A DNA stretch of 64,000 nucleotides from Gallionellaceae bacterium (GCA_030834965.1 JAUQWW010000040.1:1-64000); one strand, 5' to 3'. Shown: positions 19,575 through 28,093, counted from the stretch's first letter. Numbers and translations: made by a program. Notes: a model not told the origin generated them from the letters alone.

Positions 19575-20399
19575 TCATGGCACATTGCTGACATGGGCAG
19601 CACCGTACAGGCTGATGCTTTCGCCGCTTTCGGTGAGGGTCAGCTGCATCGTCACGAGCCCGGGGCGCGCCCGCACAAAGCTGCAGGCGCTCACGTGGCT
19701 TGCCAGCAATGCGCTAGCTGCGGTCACCAAGGGTGCGGCAGCCACATTGGCCGGCTGTGCCGCCTGAATGGGGTAGCCCCAGTAGCGCTTCAGCGTGCCA
19801 TTCGCCGGATCGCACACATAGCTTACCGGCGTGGAAATCACCTGGAAGCTGTTGCCGGGCGATGGTGAGGGAAACGTCACGGACGCCACGGTCACTTTCG
19901 CTGCCGTATTCGAGATCCAGGCCGCGCGATTGCTTGCAGGCACCTCGTAGGCGCTGTGGCCCACGGCGCCAGTGTTGTGCACGGCCACTTCCTCTCCCGC
20001 GACGAAGGCCGGCATCGTGCCGATCACTTCAAAGCAGGTGTCAGCGGCAACGAACGACAACTCATCTCCCGCCCCACCGCAGCTGCCGGAGCCCCCTGCC
20101 GCATCGGCGCGATAACGCCCCCCTCCTTTCGCCGGAATGAATTCCAGATAGGCGCTCCCCCCGCTCGTCGTCACCCGCGCGCTGTTTGGCAGCGCCAGAC
20201 GCAGATCGCGCGTGATGCGTAATAGCGCCGTATCCGCGACGCCGGCCATGCCTGCGCGGCGCGTGCTATCCACGTAGCCCTGCACCGGCCCGCCGATGAA
20301 CAGCGCAACCATCCCGCCTATGATGGCGGTGATAACCATCACCATGATCATCTCGGCCAGCGTGAACCCGCCTTGAGAAGAGCGGAGGCTGCTTTTCAT
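19575..20399 (-). CDS. mshO: MSHA minor pilin MshO (PilW-like)
   Basis: About 274 residues with a class III-type prepilin leader: MKSSLRSSQGGFTLAEMIMVMVITAIIG, cut between Gly and Phe, with Glu5 present. The downstream domain carries paired cysteines (GSCGGAGDE, DTCFEV, SYVCDP, SACSFV). I chose ATG 20399, preceded by CAGGAAA. ATG 20417, which overlaps the mshD stop as TGATG, is also plausible and adds six residues. Confidence 0.82.
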   Translation of the reverse strand: MKSSLRSSQGGFTLAEMIMVMVITAIIGGMVALFIGGPVQGYVDSTRRAGMAGVADTALLRITRDLRLALPNSARVTTSGGSAYLEFIPAKGGGRYRADAAGGSGSCGGAGDELSFVAADTCFEVIGTMPAFVAGEEVAVHNTGAVGHSAYEVPASNRAAWISNTAAKVTVASVTFPSPSPGNSFQVISTPVSYVCDPANGTLKRYWGYPIQAAQPANVAAAPLVTAASALLASHVSACSFVRARPGLVTMQLTLTESGESISLYGAAHVSNVP

Positions 20400-20416
20400 T
20401 TTCCTGGGCGGATGCA

Positions 20417-20908
20417 TCAGTAGTTCGTCCGGTATCCGGTTGCGGAAGTTATCTGCCCGGCAGGATCGGTTACGCTCACCGTGATCTGCACCGCGCTTGC
20501 GGCGGGAATGGTTCCCCATGCAGCCGGCAGCGCCGTCACCTGCGCTGCGACATGGTAGTTACCCAATCCGGGCACAACCGTCAGTGTTCCGTCCGCAGGA
20601 AAAACACCGGAGGTGGCGAAGCCGTTGTAGTTGAACACACTGTCGAAGCTCGTGCGATTGGCTTGCGTATAGGGGCCGGCGAAAACACCGGAAAAGGGTT
20701 GCAGCTCAATCTCCTCCAGCAGCGATTCGGCAACCGCCAGTGCCTGCTTACGCACCAGCGTATCGGCGCTGTGCGCGGTGACCTGATTCATCACCAGCAA
20801 TATCCCCGCCAGTGCGAGGCTGACAATCACGATGAACATGATGAGTTCGATCAGGCTGGCGCCACGCTGGCGCGCCGATGCGGCGCAGGAAAAACTGCTA
20901 ATGGACAT
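20417..20908 (-). CDS. mshD: MSHA minor pilin MshD (PilV-like)
   Basis: About 163 residues. Prepilin leader with processing motif RQRGASLIELIMFIVIVSLALAG (Gly-Ala cut, Glu5 present), then an N-terminal helix and LVRKQALAVAESLLEEIELQPF, which is typical of PilV/MshD. Start at 20908 is just inside the end of mshC. The longer frame to 21064 is a read into mshC and was not used. Confidence 0.82.
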   Translation of the reverse strand: MSISSFSCAASARQRGASLIELIMFIVIVSLALAGILLVMNQVTAHSADTLVRKQALAVAESLLEEIELQPFSGVFAGPYTQANRTSFDSVFNYNGFATSGVFPADGTLTVVPGLGNYHVAAQVTALPAAWGTIPAASAVQITVSVTDPAGQITSATGYRTNY

Positions 20909-21413
20909 AGCCGGTTTCCGCCTCGACCATGATGGGAATGGCATAGTTGCTGATGGTAATAGCCCCCGCCGCACTGGGTCTGCCCAGCGCATCAAAGTAA
21001 AATGGCGCCGGAAGGGGGGTGGCAAATGACGCGCTGCTGCTGGAAACCGAATAGGGTGCTGCACCTGCCGGACCGGCGAGATCGCTGCCTCCGGGGCAAG
21101 CAGTCATGGTCAAATGCGCGGCGCTCGGTGCGACAGGATCGTAGGTCAACTTGAGACTGCTGCTCGTGGGAAAATCCACGCATACAAAGCGGTTCTGCCC
21201 AATCGCCGCCTTCTGCGCGTAGCGCAGCGCGGAAATGACTTGGTCGTAAAAACCGCGGCTTTCGAATGTATTGCGATCAAAAAAACGCGGGGCGGCCATG
21301 GCCGCGAGAATGCCCAGTATGACGATCGTTGTGACCAGCTCGACCAGCGTGAAGCCGCGCGCAGGGTGCGAGCCAAACGGAATCATTCCGGGCAATTTTT
21401 GCAAGCGCTTCAT
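20898..21413 (-). CDS. mshC: MSHA minor pilin MshC (GspH/FimT-like)
   Basis: About 171 residues. Leader ending HPARG, then [25 protein letters not shown], with Glu5. The globular part resembles GspH/FimT, which sit at the pilus tip. Start at 21413 (MKRLQKLPG); ATG 21386 is an alternative. It is the first gene after the mshA1 terminator and overlaps mshD by 11 bases. Its transcription probably depends on read-through from mshA1. Confidence 0.82.
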   Translation of the reverse strand: MKRLQKLPGMIPFGSHPARGFTLVELVTTIVILGILAAMAAPRFFDRNTFESRGFYDQVISALRYAQKAAIGQNRFVCVDFPTSSSLKLTYDPVAPSAAHLTMTACPGGSDLAGPAGAAPYSVSSSSASFATPLPAPFYFDALGRPSAAGAITISNYAIPIMVEAETGYVH

Positions 21414-21435
21414 CTTATTAGGGCTACCACCATGG

Positions 21436-21462
21436 AAAAGGGGCGGGATAAATTCCCGCCCC
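21436..21462 (-). terminator. Intrinsic terminator after mshA1
   Basis: A perfect 9-bp GC-rich stem (21440-21448 with 21454-21462) and a 5-nt loop are followed on the minus strand by TTTT. It lies between the mshA1 stop and mshC, so minor-pilin transcription would be attenuated relative to the major pilin. Confidence 0.88.
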
Positions 21463-21484
21463 CTCATGTTACACAACCTTCAGC

Positions 21485-21925
21485 TTAGATGCAGGCTGCA
21501 CGGCCGGGTGATGCAGAGATTGTTACACCAGGATTCGCCACAGTTGCCTCGGTATATGTAAACGCGCAAGCTACATGGCCCGCATCAACGGCCCAGACAT
21601 TTGAAGCTGCGGTCACCGAATTATTATAATCCCCCAGGTTAGCAAGAACACCAATCGCATCCGAAGTCGGCCAGCCATATGCCATAGAGATGGTCACCCC
21701 TTCCATTACGACTGCCGTCATGGAAGTTGCATTCGCTGATGCAATTTGCACGGAGTGAGCCAGCGCAGCCGCCGACTGTGCCGCACCACGCGCACCGTCA
21801 ATTTTTGCCAGACGCGCGTCCGCCTGCAGATCGGCAAACTTCGGCAATGCCGTCGCCGCCAGTATCCCCAGGATCACGATCACCACGATCAATTCGATCA
21901 ATGTAAAACCTTGTTGTTGTTTCAT
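21485..21925 (-). CDS. mshA: MSHA-type major pilin, copy 1
   Basis: Type IVb-like pilin of 146 residues. Leader MKQQQG, then [24 protein letters not shown] with Glu5. The C-terminal domain has a cysteine pair (VACAF and the penultimate AACI), which should form the D-region disulfide. GGAG six bases before the ATG supports the start. A strong sigma-28-type promoter lies about 150 bases upstream and a terminator follows. The first 45 residues are almost identical to those of the neighbouring copy 2, while the C-terminal domains have diverged. Confidence 0.92.
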   Translation of the reverse strand: MKQQQGFTLIELIVVIVILGILAATALPKFADLQADARLAKIDGARGAAQSAAALAHSVQIASANATSMTAVVMEGVTISMAYGWPTSDAIGVLANLGDYNNSVTAASNVWAVDAGHVACAFTYTEATVANPGVTISASPGRAACI

Positions 21926-22077
21926 TTTAATCTCCTTAACACTTTTGGGAACAGTATCATGGAGCCCGTCCCGAACTCCTTCGCAAGGCCGCAGCCCCAC
22001 TTGTCAACACACCCCACGAGGTGCAGTCGCCATTCACTTCTTTTAGTGCAGGCAGTACGCAACCGCCATGAGTCAAG

Positions 22078-22104
22078 CTATCGGCCTCCGTTATGGAAAC
22101 TTTA
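22078..22104 (-). promoter_or_regulatory. Sigma-28 (FliA) promoter of mshA copy 1
   Basis: Read on the minus strand: TAAAGTTT, 11 bases, GCCGATAG. The E. coli FliA consensus is TAAAGTTT, 11 bases, GCCGATAA, so 15 of 16 positions match with exact spacing. Predicted transcription start near 22071, leaving a 5' leader of about 145 nt before the mshA1 ATG. Confidence 0.82.
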
Positions 22105-22361
22105 GTGCGCATTTGAATTTTTTGTGGGCAGCACAAGCAATACAGTGCAACCGGTTACTGTTTTGTGCCCGCATGACCCACCCCCTTCGCAGCTTGACGT
22201 CACACAGGCTCGCACAGTGCCAAGGTAACAGCTCATCCGGTCATGCAAGCCCGGAATAGAAGCAAAAAACTGGCTATTTTTTGCTACTGTACGCTTTATC
22301 CATGCATCCGTTCGCATCGCGCCTTTCGATAAACCCGGGAGAGCATTATCGGAACCGCCCC
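22105..22361. other. Upstream block of mshA copy 1, no gene seen
   Basis: Non-coding stretch between the sigma-28 promoter of mshA1 and the terminator of mshA2. It shares short blocks with the region upstream of mshA2: AAACTTTAG, TTTTGTG and GGTAACAGCTC followed by CAAGCC, at nearly equal distances (AAACTTTAG to GGTAACAGCTC is 127 bases here and 123 there). This shows that the duplication that made two pilin genes included the regulatory region. Confidence 0.6.
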
Positions 22362-22390
22362 AAAAGCAAAGGGGCGGCAAAAACCGCCCC
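22362..22390 (-). terminator. Intrinsic terminator after mshA2
   Basis: On the minus strand GGGGCGG, a TTTTTG loop, CCGCCCC, then TTTGCTTTT (22384-22390 pairs with 22371-22377). It starts 20 bases after the mshA2 stop. A third copy of the arm (22355-22361) could form an alternative hairpin. Confidence 0.88.
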
Positions 22391-22410
22391 ATCAAGTCAA
22401 TCAATCCAGG

Positions 22411-22842
22411 TTACAAACAGTTCGCGCGGCCCGGCGATGGGTCTATCGTCACGCCGGAAGCGCCCGTAGCCGGGTAATAGGTAACCTGGCAAGTTGGATG
22501 ACCGCTATCCACCGCAATCGACAGCCCTGGGGCAGAAGCAGCAGTGACGTAATCAACCAGATTGGCAGCAACAAAAATTCCGGATACCGTTGGGTAGCCA
22601 TACACCATGCTGACAGTCAGGCCTTCCAGAGTAACCGCAGCATCTGACGCCAGCCCCATCGCCAGTTGCGTGGAGTGGGCAAGGGCAGCGGCCGAATTCA
22701 TGGCGCCGCGCGCCCCGTCAATTTTTGCCAGGCGCGCATCCGCCTGCAGATCGGCGAACTTGGGCAGTGCAGTTGCCGCCAGAATGCCGAGTATCACAAT
22801 CACCACGATCAGCTCGATTAATGTAAAACCTTGATGTTTCAT
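22411..22842 (-). CDS. mshA: MSHA-type major pilin, copy 2
   Basis: 143-residue pilin: leader MKHQG, then [24 protein letters not shown]. The C-terminal cysteine pair is present (PTCQV and penultimate ANCL). GAGG precedes the ATG at 22842. It has its own sigma-28-type promoter and terminator, so it forms a one-gene unit next to copy 1. The variable half differs clearly from copy 1, so the two could give fibres with different surface properties. Confidence 0.92.
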   Translation of the reverse strand: MKHQGFTLIELIVVIVILGILAATALPKFADLQADARLAKIDGARGAMNSAAALAHSTQLAMGLASDAAVTLEGLTVSMVYGYPTVSGIFVAANLVDYVTAASAPGLSIAVDSGHPTCQVTYYPATGASGVTIDPSPGRANCL

Positions 22843-22979
22843 TTTTTCACCTCTAGCAATTTTGTTGGCACCCGCCGCACAGGTCCGCAACTCCACCATG
22901 CAATGCACATGAGACCGTTGCGCGCTGCCGCTGCCTGCTCCGACTCACCGCACTGGCGATATCACTGCCACTGGGTCAA

Positions 22980-23006
22980 TTATCGGTTTTAACCTGAGAA
23001 ACTTTA
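22980..23006 (-). promoter_or_regulatory. Sigma-28 (FliA) promoter of mshA copy 2
   Basis: Read on the minus strand: TAAAGTTT, 11 bases, ACCGATAA; 15 of 16 positions match the FliA consensus with exact spacing. Predicted leader of about 130 nt to the ATG at 22842. The 11-base spacer differs in sequence from that of copy 1 while both boxes are kept, which is what selection on a promoter would produce. Confidence 0.82.
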
Positions 23007-23223
23007 GGGTGCATCCGATTACTGGTTGCGGCTGGAACACAACACCACCGTTCAATAATTTTGTGTCCAAACGATTTCCCGACTCTGCAGCCGGTCACAG
23101 AACAGGCTGGCATGATGCTACGGTAACAGCTCCGCCAGACAGGCAAGCCAGAAATAAGGGCAGGAAACGGGGCTATTTATAATGCACAAAAGTGAGGCTC
23201 GACATTCAAGCCAATTCCAGCAG
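23007..23223. other. Intergenic region upstream of mshA copy 2
   Basis: About 215 bases without a gene between the sigma-28 site and the stop of the membrane-protein gene. It carries the conserved blocks also found upstream of copy 1. No terminator with a U-tract was seen for the membrane-protein gene, so some read-through toward mshA2 is possible. Confidence 0.5.
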
Positions 23224-23835
23224 CTATTTCAGCCAGACGGTCACCCCGGCGAGGGTGTAGAGGCTGCCGATCAACAACAACGCACCCACCAGCTGAACAT
23301 TCCGGAACACGTAGTCATCCATGCCGGGACGAACCATTTCGAGGGGTTTGAGGCCGCGACGCAAGGAAAGCCATTGGTTGGCGCCCTGCTCGAATCCGCG
23401 CAACATGCTGGGCCGCGACATCAGGAACAAGCTGATAATCGAGGTGAATGCGGCCCCCAGCAGGATGCTTAGCACCACCGCATCCAGCAACACAGCCGTG
23501 ATCGTGGGTGTAAGCAGAAATATTCTGGACAGGCCGGCAAGCGTGCCAAGCCTGTCGAAGCGAGCGGTAAAAAAATAAATGAGAAAAATCGCTCCTGCCA
23601 GCAGCGAGATTCCGCTTATACGGTGATGCCGGTAAAACCAGCGGTCTACCTTGATCGCCTGCTCCAGCATGCGATCTATCTGACGCGTGGCAACCCAGCG
23701 GTTGGCATGCCTGTTCGCGTGCAGCAGCCAGCTCGGGTGCAATATCAGCGCGACGCCTGCGAGCAGCCCGGCAATGCTGCCAACCATCAGAAACAACAAC
23801 AGCGCATGCAAAAGTAACGTATTGGCAAGAGACAT
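23224..23835 (-). CDS. Hypothetical membrane protein within the MSHA locus
   Basis: 203 residues with about four membrane segments (near 5-30, 72-92, 105-135 and 180-200) and an Arg/His-rich loop between the first two. I do not recognise the family. It lies between the pseudopilin gene (96 bases upstream) and mshA2, on the same strand, so it is probably transcribed with mshE-mshG. A pilus-related role is only a guess from position. Confidence 0.75.
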   Translation of the reverse strand: MSLANTLLLHALLLFLMVGSIAGLLAGVALILHPSWLLHANRHANRWVATRQIDRMLEQAIKVDRWFYRHHRISGISLLAGAIFLIYFFTARFDRLGTLAGLSRIFLLTPTITAVLLDAVVLSILLGAAFTSIISLFLMSRPSMLRGFEQGANQWLSLRRGLKPLEMVRPGMDDYVFRNVQLVGALLLIGSLYTLAGVTVWLK

Positions 23836-23931
23836 ACCAGCCTTATCATATTCATCGCAGATGCCATTGCGGACATCCTATATTCCTTGGGTTCGTGGAA
23901 ACAATCGAGCCCAGCTTACTGGGGATCTTCC

Positions 23932-24450
23932 TTATTCAAACCACCGGTATGGTTCAACTGGCTCGACCAGTGTGCCTACCAGCTCCTTGGCTCCCTTGCC
24001 GCGTACACCCTTGACCGTGTCATATATCAGATTGACACGGTAGCGTACCCATTTTTGCCCATCCTTGCCAGGCACAAAGTAATCGGCACGATTCAGGACA
24101 TAAATCAATTCCTTCGACTTCAGGTCAAACATCCAGCTACCGGGCTCAACGGCGCTTGGTTGAGGATCATAGAATTCCCCAGCGTAATTGGTTGGCGCTT
24201 TTTGCAGCCACCTCATCGGGTTATCCGCCGCCAGCGCGGTGACTTCCGCTTCCCGTCCGCGCACCATCAGGCGCCCGTACTGCATGATCAGCGCGCTTTG
24301 CAGCGCCCCCGCCACCTCAACCATCGCGGTCTTTTCTGCACGCTCCTGATAGAACCATATCCGATTAAGGAACACCGTATAGAGGATGGCCACAACGGTG
24401 ACCACCACGACCAGCTCGATCAGGGTGAAGCCTTTTGAGGAATTCCTCAT
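23932..24450 (-). CDS. MSHA-locus pseudopilin (MshF/MshB position)
   Basis: 172 residues with a prepilin leader MRNSSKG, then FTLIELVVVVTVVAILYTVFL, including Glu5. The globular part (WLQKAPTNYAGEF, WMFDLKSKELIYVLNRADYF) is typical of proteins found right after mshG. In Vibrio the gene at this place is mshF and the next is mshB; I cannot decide between them. Its ATG overlaps the mshG stop as ATGA. The longer frame to 24480 is not needed. Confidence 0.78.
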   Translation of the reverse strand: MRNSSKGFTLIELVVVVTVVAILYTVFLNRIWFYQERAEKTAMVEVAGALQSALIMQYGRLMVRGREAEVTALAADNPMRWLQKAPTNYAGEFYDPQPSAVEPGSWMFDLKSKELIYVLNRADYFVPGKDGQKWVRYRVNLIYDTVKGVRGKGAKELVGTLVEPVEPYRWFE

Positions 24451-25682
24451 CTGTGCAACGCTGCCTTGCCCAGATCCCATATCGGCAGAAAAATCCCCAG
24501 CGCCAGGATCAGCACCATGATGCCCAGCCCAACGATCAATATGGGCTCGATCTGGGCGCTGATGGTTTTCACATCATAATCCACCTCGCGCTCGTACAGG
24601 CCTGCAACCTCAAACATCAAGCCATCCATGTCGCCGCTTTCCTCGCCCACCGCAATCATCTGCAGCACGACAGGGTTGAACACACCGGTCGCCACGGCAG
24701 TACGCAAAATGCTTTCGCCGCGCTCCACACCATCACGCATCTGCTCGATGCGTGAGCGCATATACTCGTTATCCAGCACCATCCCTACCACGTTCATTCC
24801 CTGCACAATGGGGATGCCGCTCTTGAAGGCCAGCGCCAGGCTGCGTGCAAAGCGCGCCAAGGTACCCTTGAATATGATTTTTCCTGCGATGGGAATCCGG
24901 AATTTGTACTTGTCCCACTGGTATCTGCCGCCCCGCGTGTTAGTGACTATGCGGAAGGCGGCCACCGCACCCAGCACAATCGCCAGCAGCAGCGGCCAGT
25001 AGTGCACCATGAAGTTGGAAAAGCCTATGAGCAACCTGGTCAGGAAAGGCAATTCGGTGTGGAAACCCTCGAACACCTTGACGAACGCCGGAATGACGAA
25101 GAGATTCACGATCAGGATGGCAATTCCCATGGCAATGACCACGAATATCGGGTAGCGCACTGCGCTACGAATGCTTTCATGCATCTGCTTCTCGAATTCG
25201 AGATGGGCATACAGGCGGATGAAGACTTCATCGAGCATACCGGTCATCTCGCCGATTTGCACCATGCTGACATAAAACACGGAAAACACCTTTGGATGGC
25301 GCCGCATCGCAATGCTGAGATCCCTCCCGCTGTCCAGGCTTTCGCGCAAGTCCTGCAAGACGGCGGCAAAAGCGGCATTTTTTGTCGATTCCTGCAAGCC
25401 CGCCAGCGCGCGCATGATGGGCACACCCGCTTTGAGCAGCGTATACATCATGCGGCTGAACAGCATCAGCTCCAGCGGCCCGACTTTTTTCTCTGTCAGC
25501 GAATTCCACAGCGAGGAGCTTTTATCGGTAACGCGCCGCATTCCCTCCGAGGGATTAATCTCGACAGGCGTGATGCCAATATTGAACAACTGGTTGGCAA
25601 TCGTCCCGGTATCAGGACCCTCCAACGTACCCTGCACCAGTTCGCCGCGCGCGCTCCTTCCCTTGTAGGCGAATGTCGCCAT
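24447..25682 (-). CDS. mshG: MSHA platform protein MshG (GspF/PilC family)
   Basis: 411-residue polytopic inner-membrane protein of the GspF/PilC family. Two homologous halves are visible, each with a cytoplasmic helical domain (LKAGVPIMRALAGL near 95 and FKSGIPIVQGMNVV near 295) and three membrane helices in total. It organises pilus polymerisation together with the MshE ATPase, whose stop codon overlaps its start by one base. Confidence 0.93.
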   Translation of the reverse strand: MATFAYKGRSARGELVQGTLEGPDTGTIANQLFNIGITPVEINPSEGMRRVTDKSSSLWNSLTEKKVGPLELMLFSRMMYTLLKAGVPIMRALAGLQESTKNAAFAAVLQDLRESLDSGRDLSIAMRRHPKVFSVFYVSMVQIGEMTGMLDEVFIRLYAHLEFEKQMHESIRSAVRYPIFVVIAMGIAILIVNLFVIPAFVKVFEGFHTELPFLTRLLIGFSNFMVHYWPLLLAIVLGAVAAFRIVTNTRGGRYQWDKYKFRIPIAGKIIFKGTLARFARSLALAFKSGIPIVQGMNVVGMVLDNEYMRSRIEQMRDGVERGESILRTAVATGVFNPVVLQMIAVGEESGDMDGLMFEVAGLYEREVDYDVKTISAQIEPILIVGLGIMVLILALGIFLPIWDLGKAALHR

Positions 25683-27385
25683 CAGTCCTCCACCTGATTG
25701 CTGATGCGCATGACTTCCGCCACTGAGGTGTGCCCCTGCGTCATCAGCTCCAGTGCACGGTCAAGCATGGTTTTCCCCTGCATGATCGCGCGCGCTGCCT
25801 GAGTGAAGCGGCTGGCATCATCATGTGCAGCTGCCTCCACCAATGGCTCGGTCATTTCCAGCATTTCATATACGCCCACACGGCCAAGATAACCCGTATT
25901 ATTGCAGCGCGAACAGCCGCGCCCATGCTTAAGCTCACCCCATGAGCCGCGCTGAATGCCCTCATGCTCCAGCCACTCCACCTCCTGCGGCGTGGGGCTA
26001 TATGGCTCGCTGCAGCTTTCACACACACGCCGCAACAGGCGCTGAGCGAGCACCACCTGCACCGTAGCGGCCACCATGTATCTCGGCGCACCCATGTCCA
26101 CCAGGCGCGACAATGTACTGACAGCATCACGCGTATGCAGCGTGGAAAACACCATGTGCCCGGTCATCACCGCACGCAGACCGATATGCACGGTTTCCTC
26201 ATCGCGCATTTCACCCACTAAGATGACATCCGGGTCCTGGCGCAATGCCGCACGCAATATGCGCGCATAAGTCAGATCGATCTTTGCATTCACCTGCACC
26301 TGATTGATGCCCGGCAAACGATATTCGATCGGATCTTCGACGGTGATGATTTTCTGCTCCACGGAGTTGATCTCTGCCAGCCCGGCATACAACGTAGTGG
26401 TCTTGCCGCTGCCCGTCGGCCCGGTAACCAGAACCATGCCGCTGCTGCGCTGAATGGTTTTTCGGAAGCGCTCCAGCATGTCCGGCGGCATGCCCAGCTT
26501 GTCCAGCGCAAGGAAGTTGCCACCCTGGTTAAGCAGGCGCATCACCACCGATTCTCCGTATTGCGTGGGCATGGTGGCAATACGCACGTCCACCGCTTCA
26601 TCGCGTACTTGTATGTTGAAGCGGCCATCCTGTGGAAGACGCTTTTCCGAGATATCCAGCCCCGACATCAGCTTAAGCCGCAGTACCAGCGCAGGTGCGA
26701 TCTTGTTGTCGGCCTCGGTCTGCAGATGCAGTACACCGTCTATGCGGAAGCGGATTTGCAGACGCCCTTCCTGCGGCTCGATGTGAATATCGGAGGCGCG
26801 AATCTGCGTGGCATCGCCAAACATGGTCTGCAACAATTTGACAACGGGAGCCTCATCGCTACCTGGCGTCTCGCCCATCGCGCTGAAATCCACAGTGGTG
26901 TCGCCCAGCTCGTCGGAAAGCTCACGTGCCAGGCCGGAAATTTCTGCGGTGCGGCGATAGATGCGATCGATGGTCTCCAGCAGCTGCCCTTCGGTGACCA
27001 CTGCGATTTCTATGTCGCGCTTGAGGATGCGGGTCAGTTCGTCGAAGGCAAACAGATCCGTGGGGTCGCCCATGCCGACGAGCAGGCGGCCATTGCGCTC
27101 TTCCAGCACCAACACGCGAAAACGCCGCGCCTGGCTCTCCGACAAACGACGGATGATCTCGGGGTTAACGTTATAAAACTTGAGGTTGACGTAGGGTATG
27201 CCGAGTTGCTTGCCCAGCATTTCCGCAACCTGGTCTTCGCTGACAAAGGCATTATCCGCGAGTATCCGGCCAATCTTGCGTCCGCTGCGTTTCTGCTCTT
27301 CCAGCGCGAACATGAGCTGTTCCTGCGAAATGAGCTTATGTTGCATCATCAATTCGCCGAGCCGAATTTTTTCCGGGCGCGCCAT
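25682..27385 (-). CDS. mshE: MSHA pilus extension ATPase MshE (GspE family)
   Basis: 567-residue secretion ATPase. The N-terminal MshEN domain, which binds c-di-GMP in Vibrio MshE, is present with two repeat motifs (RLGELMMQHKLIS... and KIGRILADNAFVS...). The Gly near the middle of each motif seems replaced (Lys and Ala), so nucleotide binding is uncertain. The motor has Walker A GPTGSGKTT, an Asp box VEDPIEYRLPG, Walker B DPDVILVGEMRDEET and a four-cysteine zinc motif (CESC and CSRC). First gene of the mshE-G group. Confidence 0.94.
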   Translation of the reverse strand: MARPEKIRLGELMMQHKLISQEQLMFALEEQKRSGRKIGRILADNAFVSEDQVAEMLGKQLGIPYVNLKFYNVNPEIIRRLSESQARRFRVLVLEERNGRLLVGMGDPTDLFAFDELTRILKRDIEIAVVTEGQLLETIDRIYRRTAEISGLARELSDELGDTTVDFSAMGETPGSDEAPVVKLLQTMFGDATQIRASDIHIEPQEGRLQIRFRIDGVLHLQTEADNKIAPALVLRLKLMSGLDISEKRLPQDGRFNIQVRDEAVDVRIATMPTQYGESVVMRLLNQGGNFLALDKLGMPPDMLERFRKTIQRSSGMVLVTGPTGSGKTTTLYAGLAEINSVEQKIITVEDPIEYRLPGINQVQVNAKIDLTYARILRAALRQDPDVILVGEMRDEETVHIGLRAVMTGHMVFSTLHTRDAVSTLSRLVDMGAPRYMVAATVQVVLAQRLLRRVCESCSEPYSPTPQEVEWLEHEGIQRGSWGELKHGRGCSRCNNTGYLGRVGVYEMLEMTEPLVEAAAHDDASRFTQAARAIMQGKTMLDRALELMTQGHTSVAEVMRISNQVED

Positions 27386-27604
27386 AATATTTTCCTCAAA
27401 CCGGGCAAGCCGGAATTAAAACAGGCTAAACTCTCTCCCAGTCACAAAGAGCAGTGGCAGGAATTCTCGATTACCTTCCACTACAATGTTACGACCTGGC
27501 AGGGATAAGACTTTTATATCGTCATTTTCGCCCATTTCTGAAGGTCCACTGATTAACTTAACGGGCGGAAACCACCTCTTTTTAGTGTTTTAAATAACAT
27601 TTTA

Positions 27605-28093
27605 ATGTTTAACGTAATTCTGTATCAGCCGGAGATCCCGCCCAACACCGGCAACGTCATCCGCCTGTGCGCCAATACCGGGACGCAGTTGCACCTGATC
27701 CGCCCGCTCGGTTTTGATCTGGATGACAAACAGTTGCGCCGTGCCGGGCTGGATTATCATGAATACGCCAATGTGCGCGTGCATGACAACCTCGCCGCCT
27801 GCCTGCAATCGTTGCCGGACGTACGCCTGTTCGCCTTCACCACCAAGGGTGCACAGGCCTACCATGAGGTGGATTATCAGGCTGGGGATGCCCTGCTGTT
27901 TGGCCCGGAAAGTCAAGGCTTGCCTGCGGACGTACTGGAATCACTGCCGGGAGAGCATCGGCTGCGCCTGCCCATGCTGCCGCACAACCGCAGCCTGAAT
28001 TTGTCCAATACGGTTGCCGTCGCGGTGTACGAGGCGTGGCGCCAGTGCCGGTTTGAAGGAGCTAACCAAACTCCGCATTCGGTACGCGATTGA
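27605..28093 (+). CDS. trmL: tRNA (cytidine(34)-2'-O)-methyltransferase TrmL
   Basis: SPOUT-class methyltransferase that modifies the wobble ribose of tRNA-Leu. The 162-residue protein starts MFNVILYQPEIPPNTGNVIRLCANTG and has the knot motifs LFGPESQGLP and LPMLPHNRSLNLSNTVAVAVYE. Length is normal. Its 3' end overlaps the convergent gpsA by 32 bases. Confidence 0.95.
   Translation: MFNVILYQPEIPPNTGNVIRLCANTGTQLHLIRPLGFDLDDKQLRRAGLDYHEYANVRVHDNLAACLQSLPDVRLFAFTTKGAQAYHEVDYQAGDALLFGPESQGLPADVLESLPGEHRLRLPMLPHNRSLNLSNTVAVAVYEAWRQCRFEGANQTPHSVRD

Noticed and set aside
22214-22232. Sigma-54-like TGGCAC...GC site upstream of mshA copy 1
   Set aside because: The -24/-12 dinucleotides are at the right distance, but the matching position upstream of copy 2 is degenerate and the sigma-28 boxes are far better in both copies.
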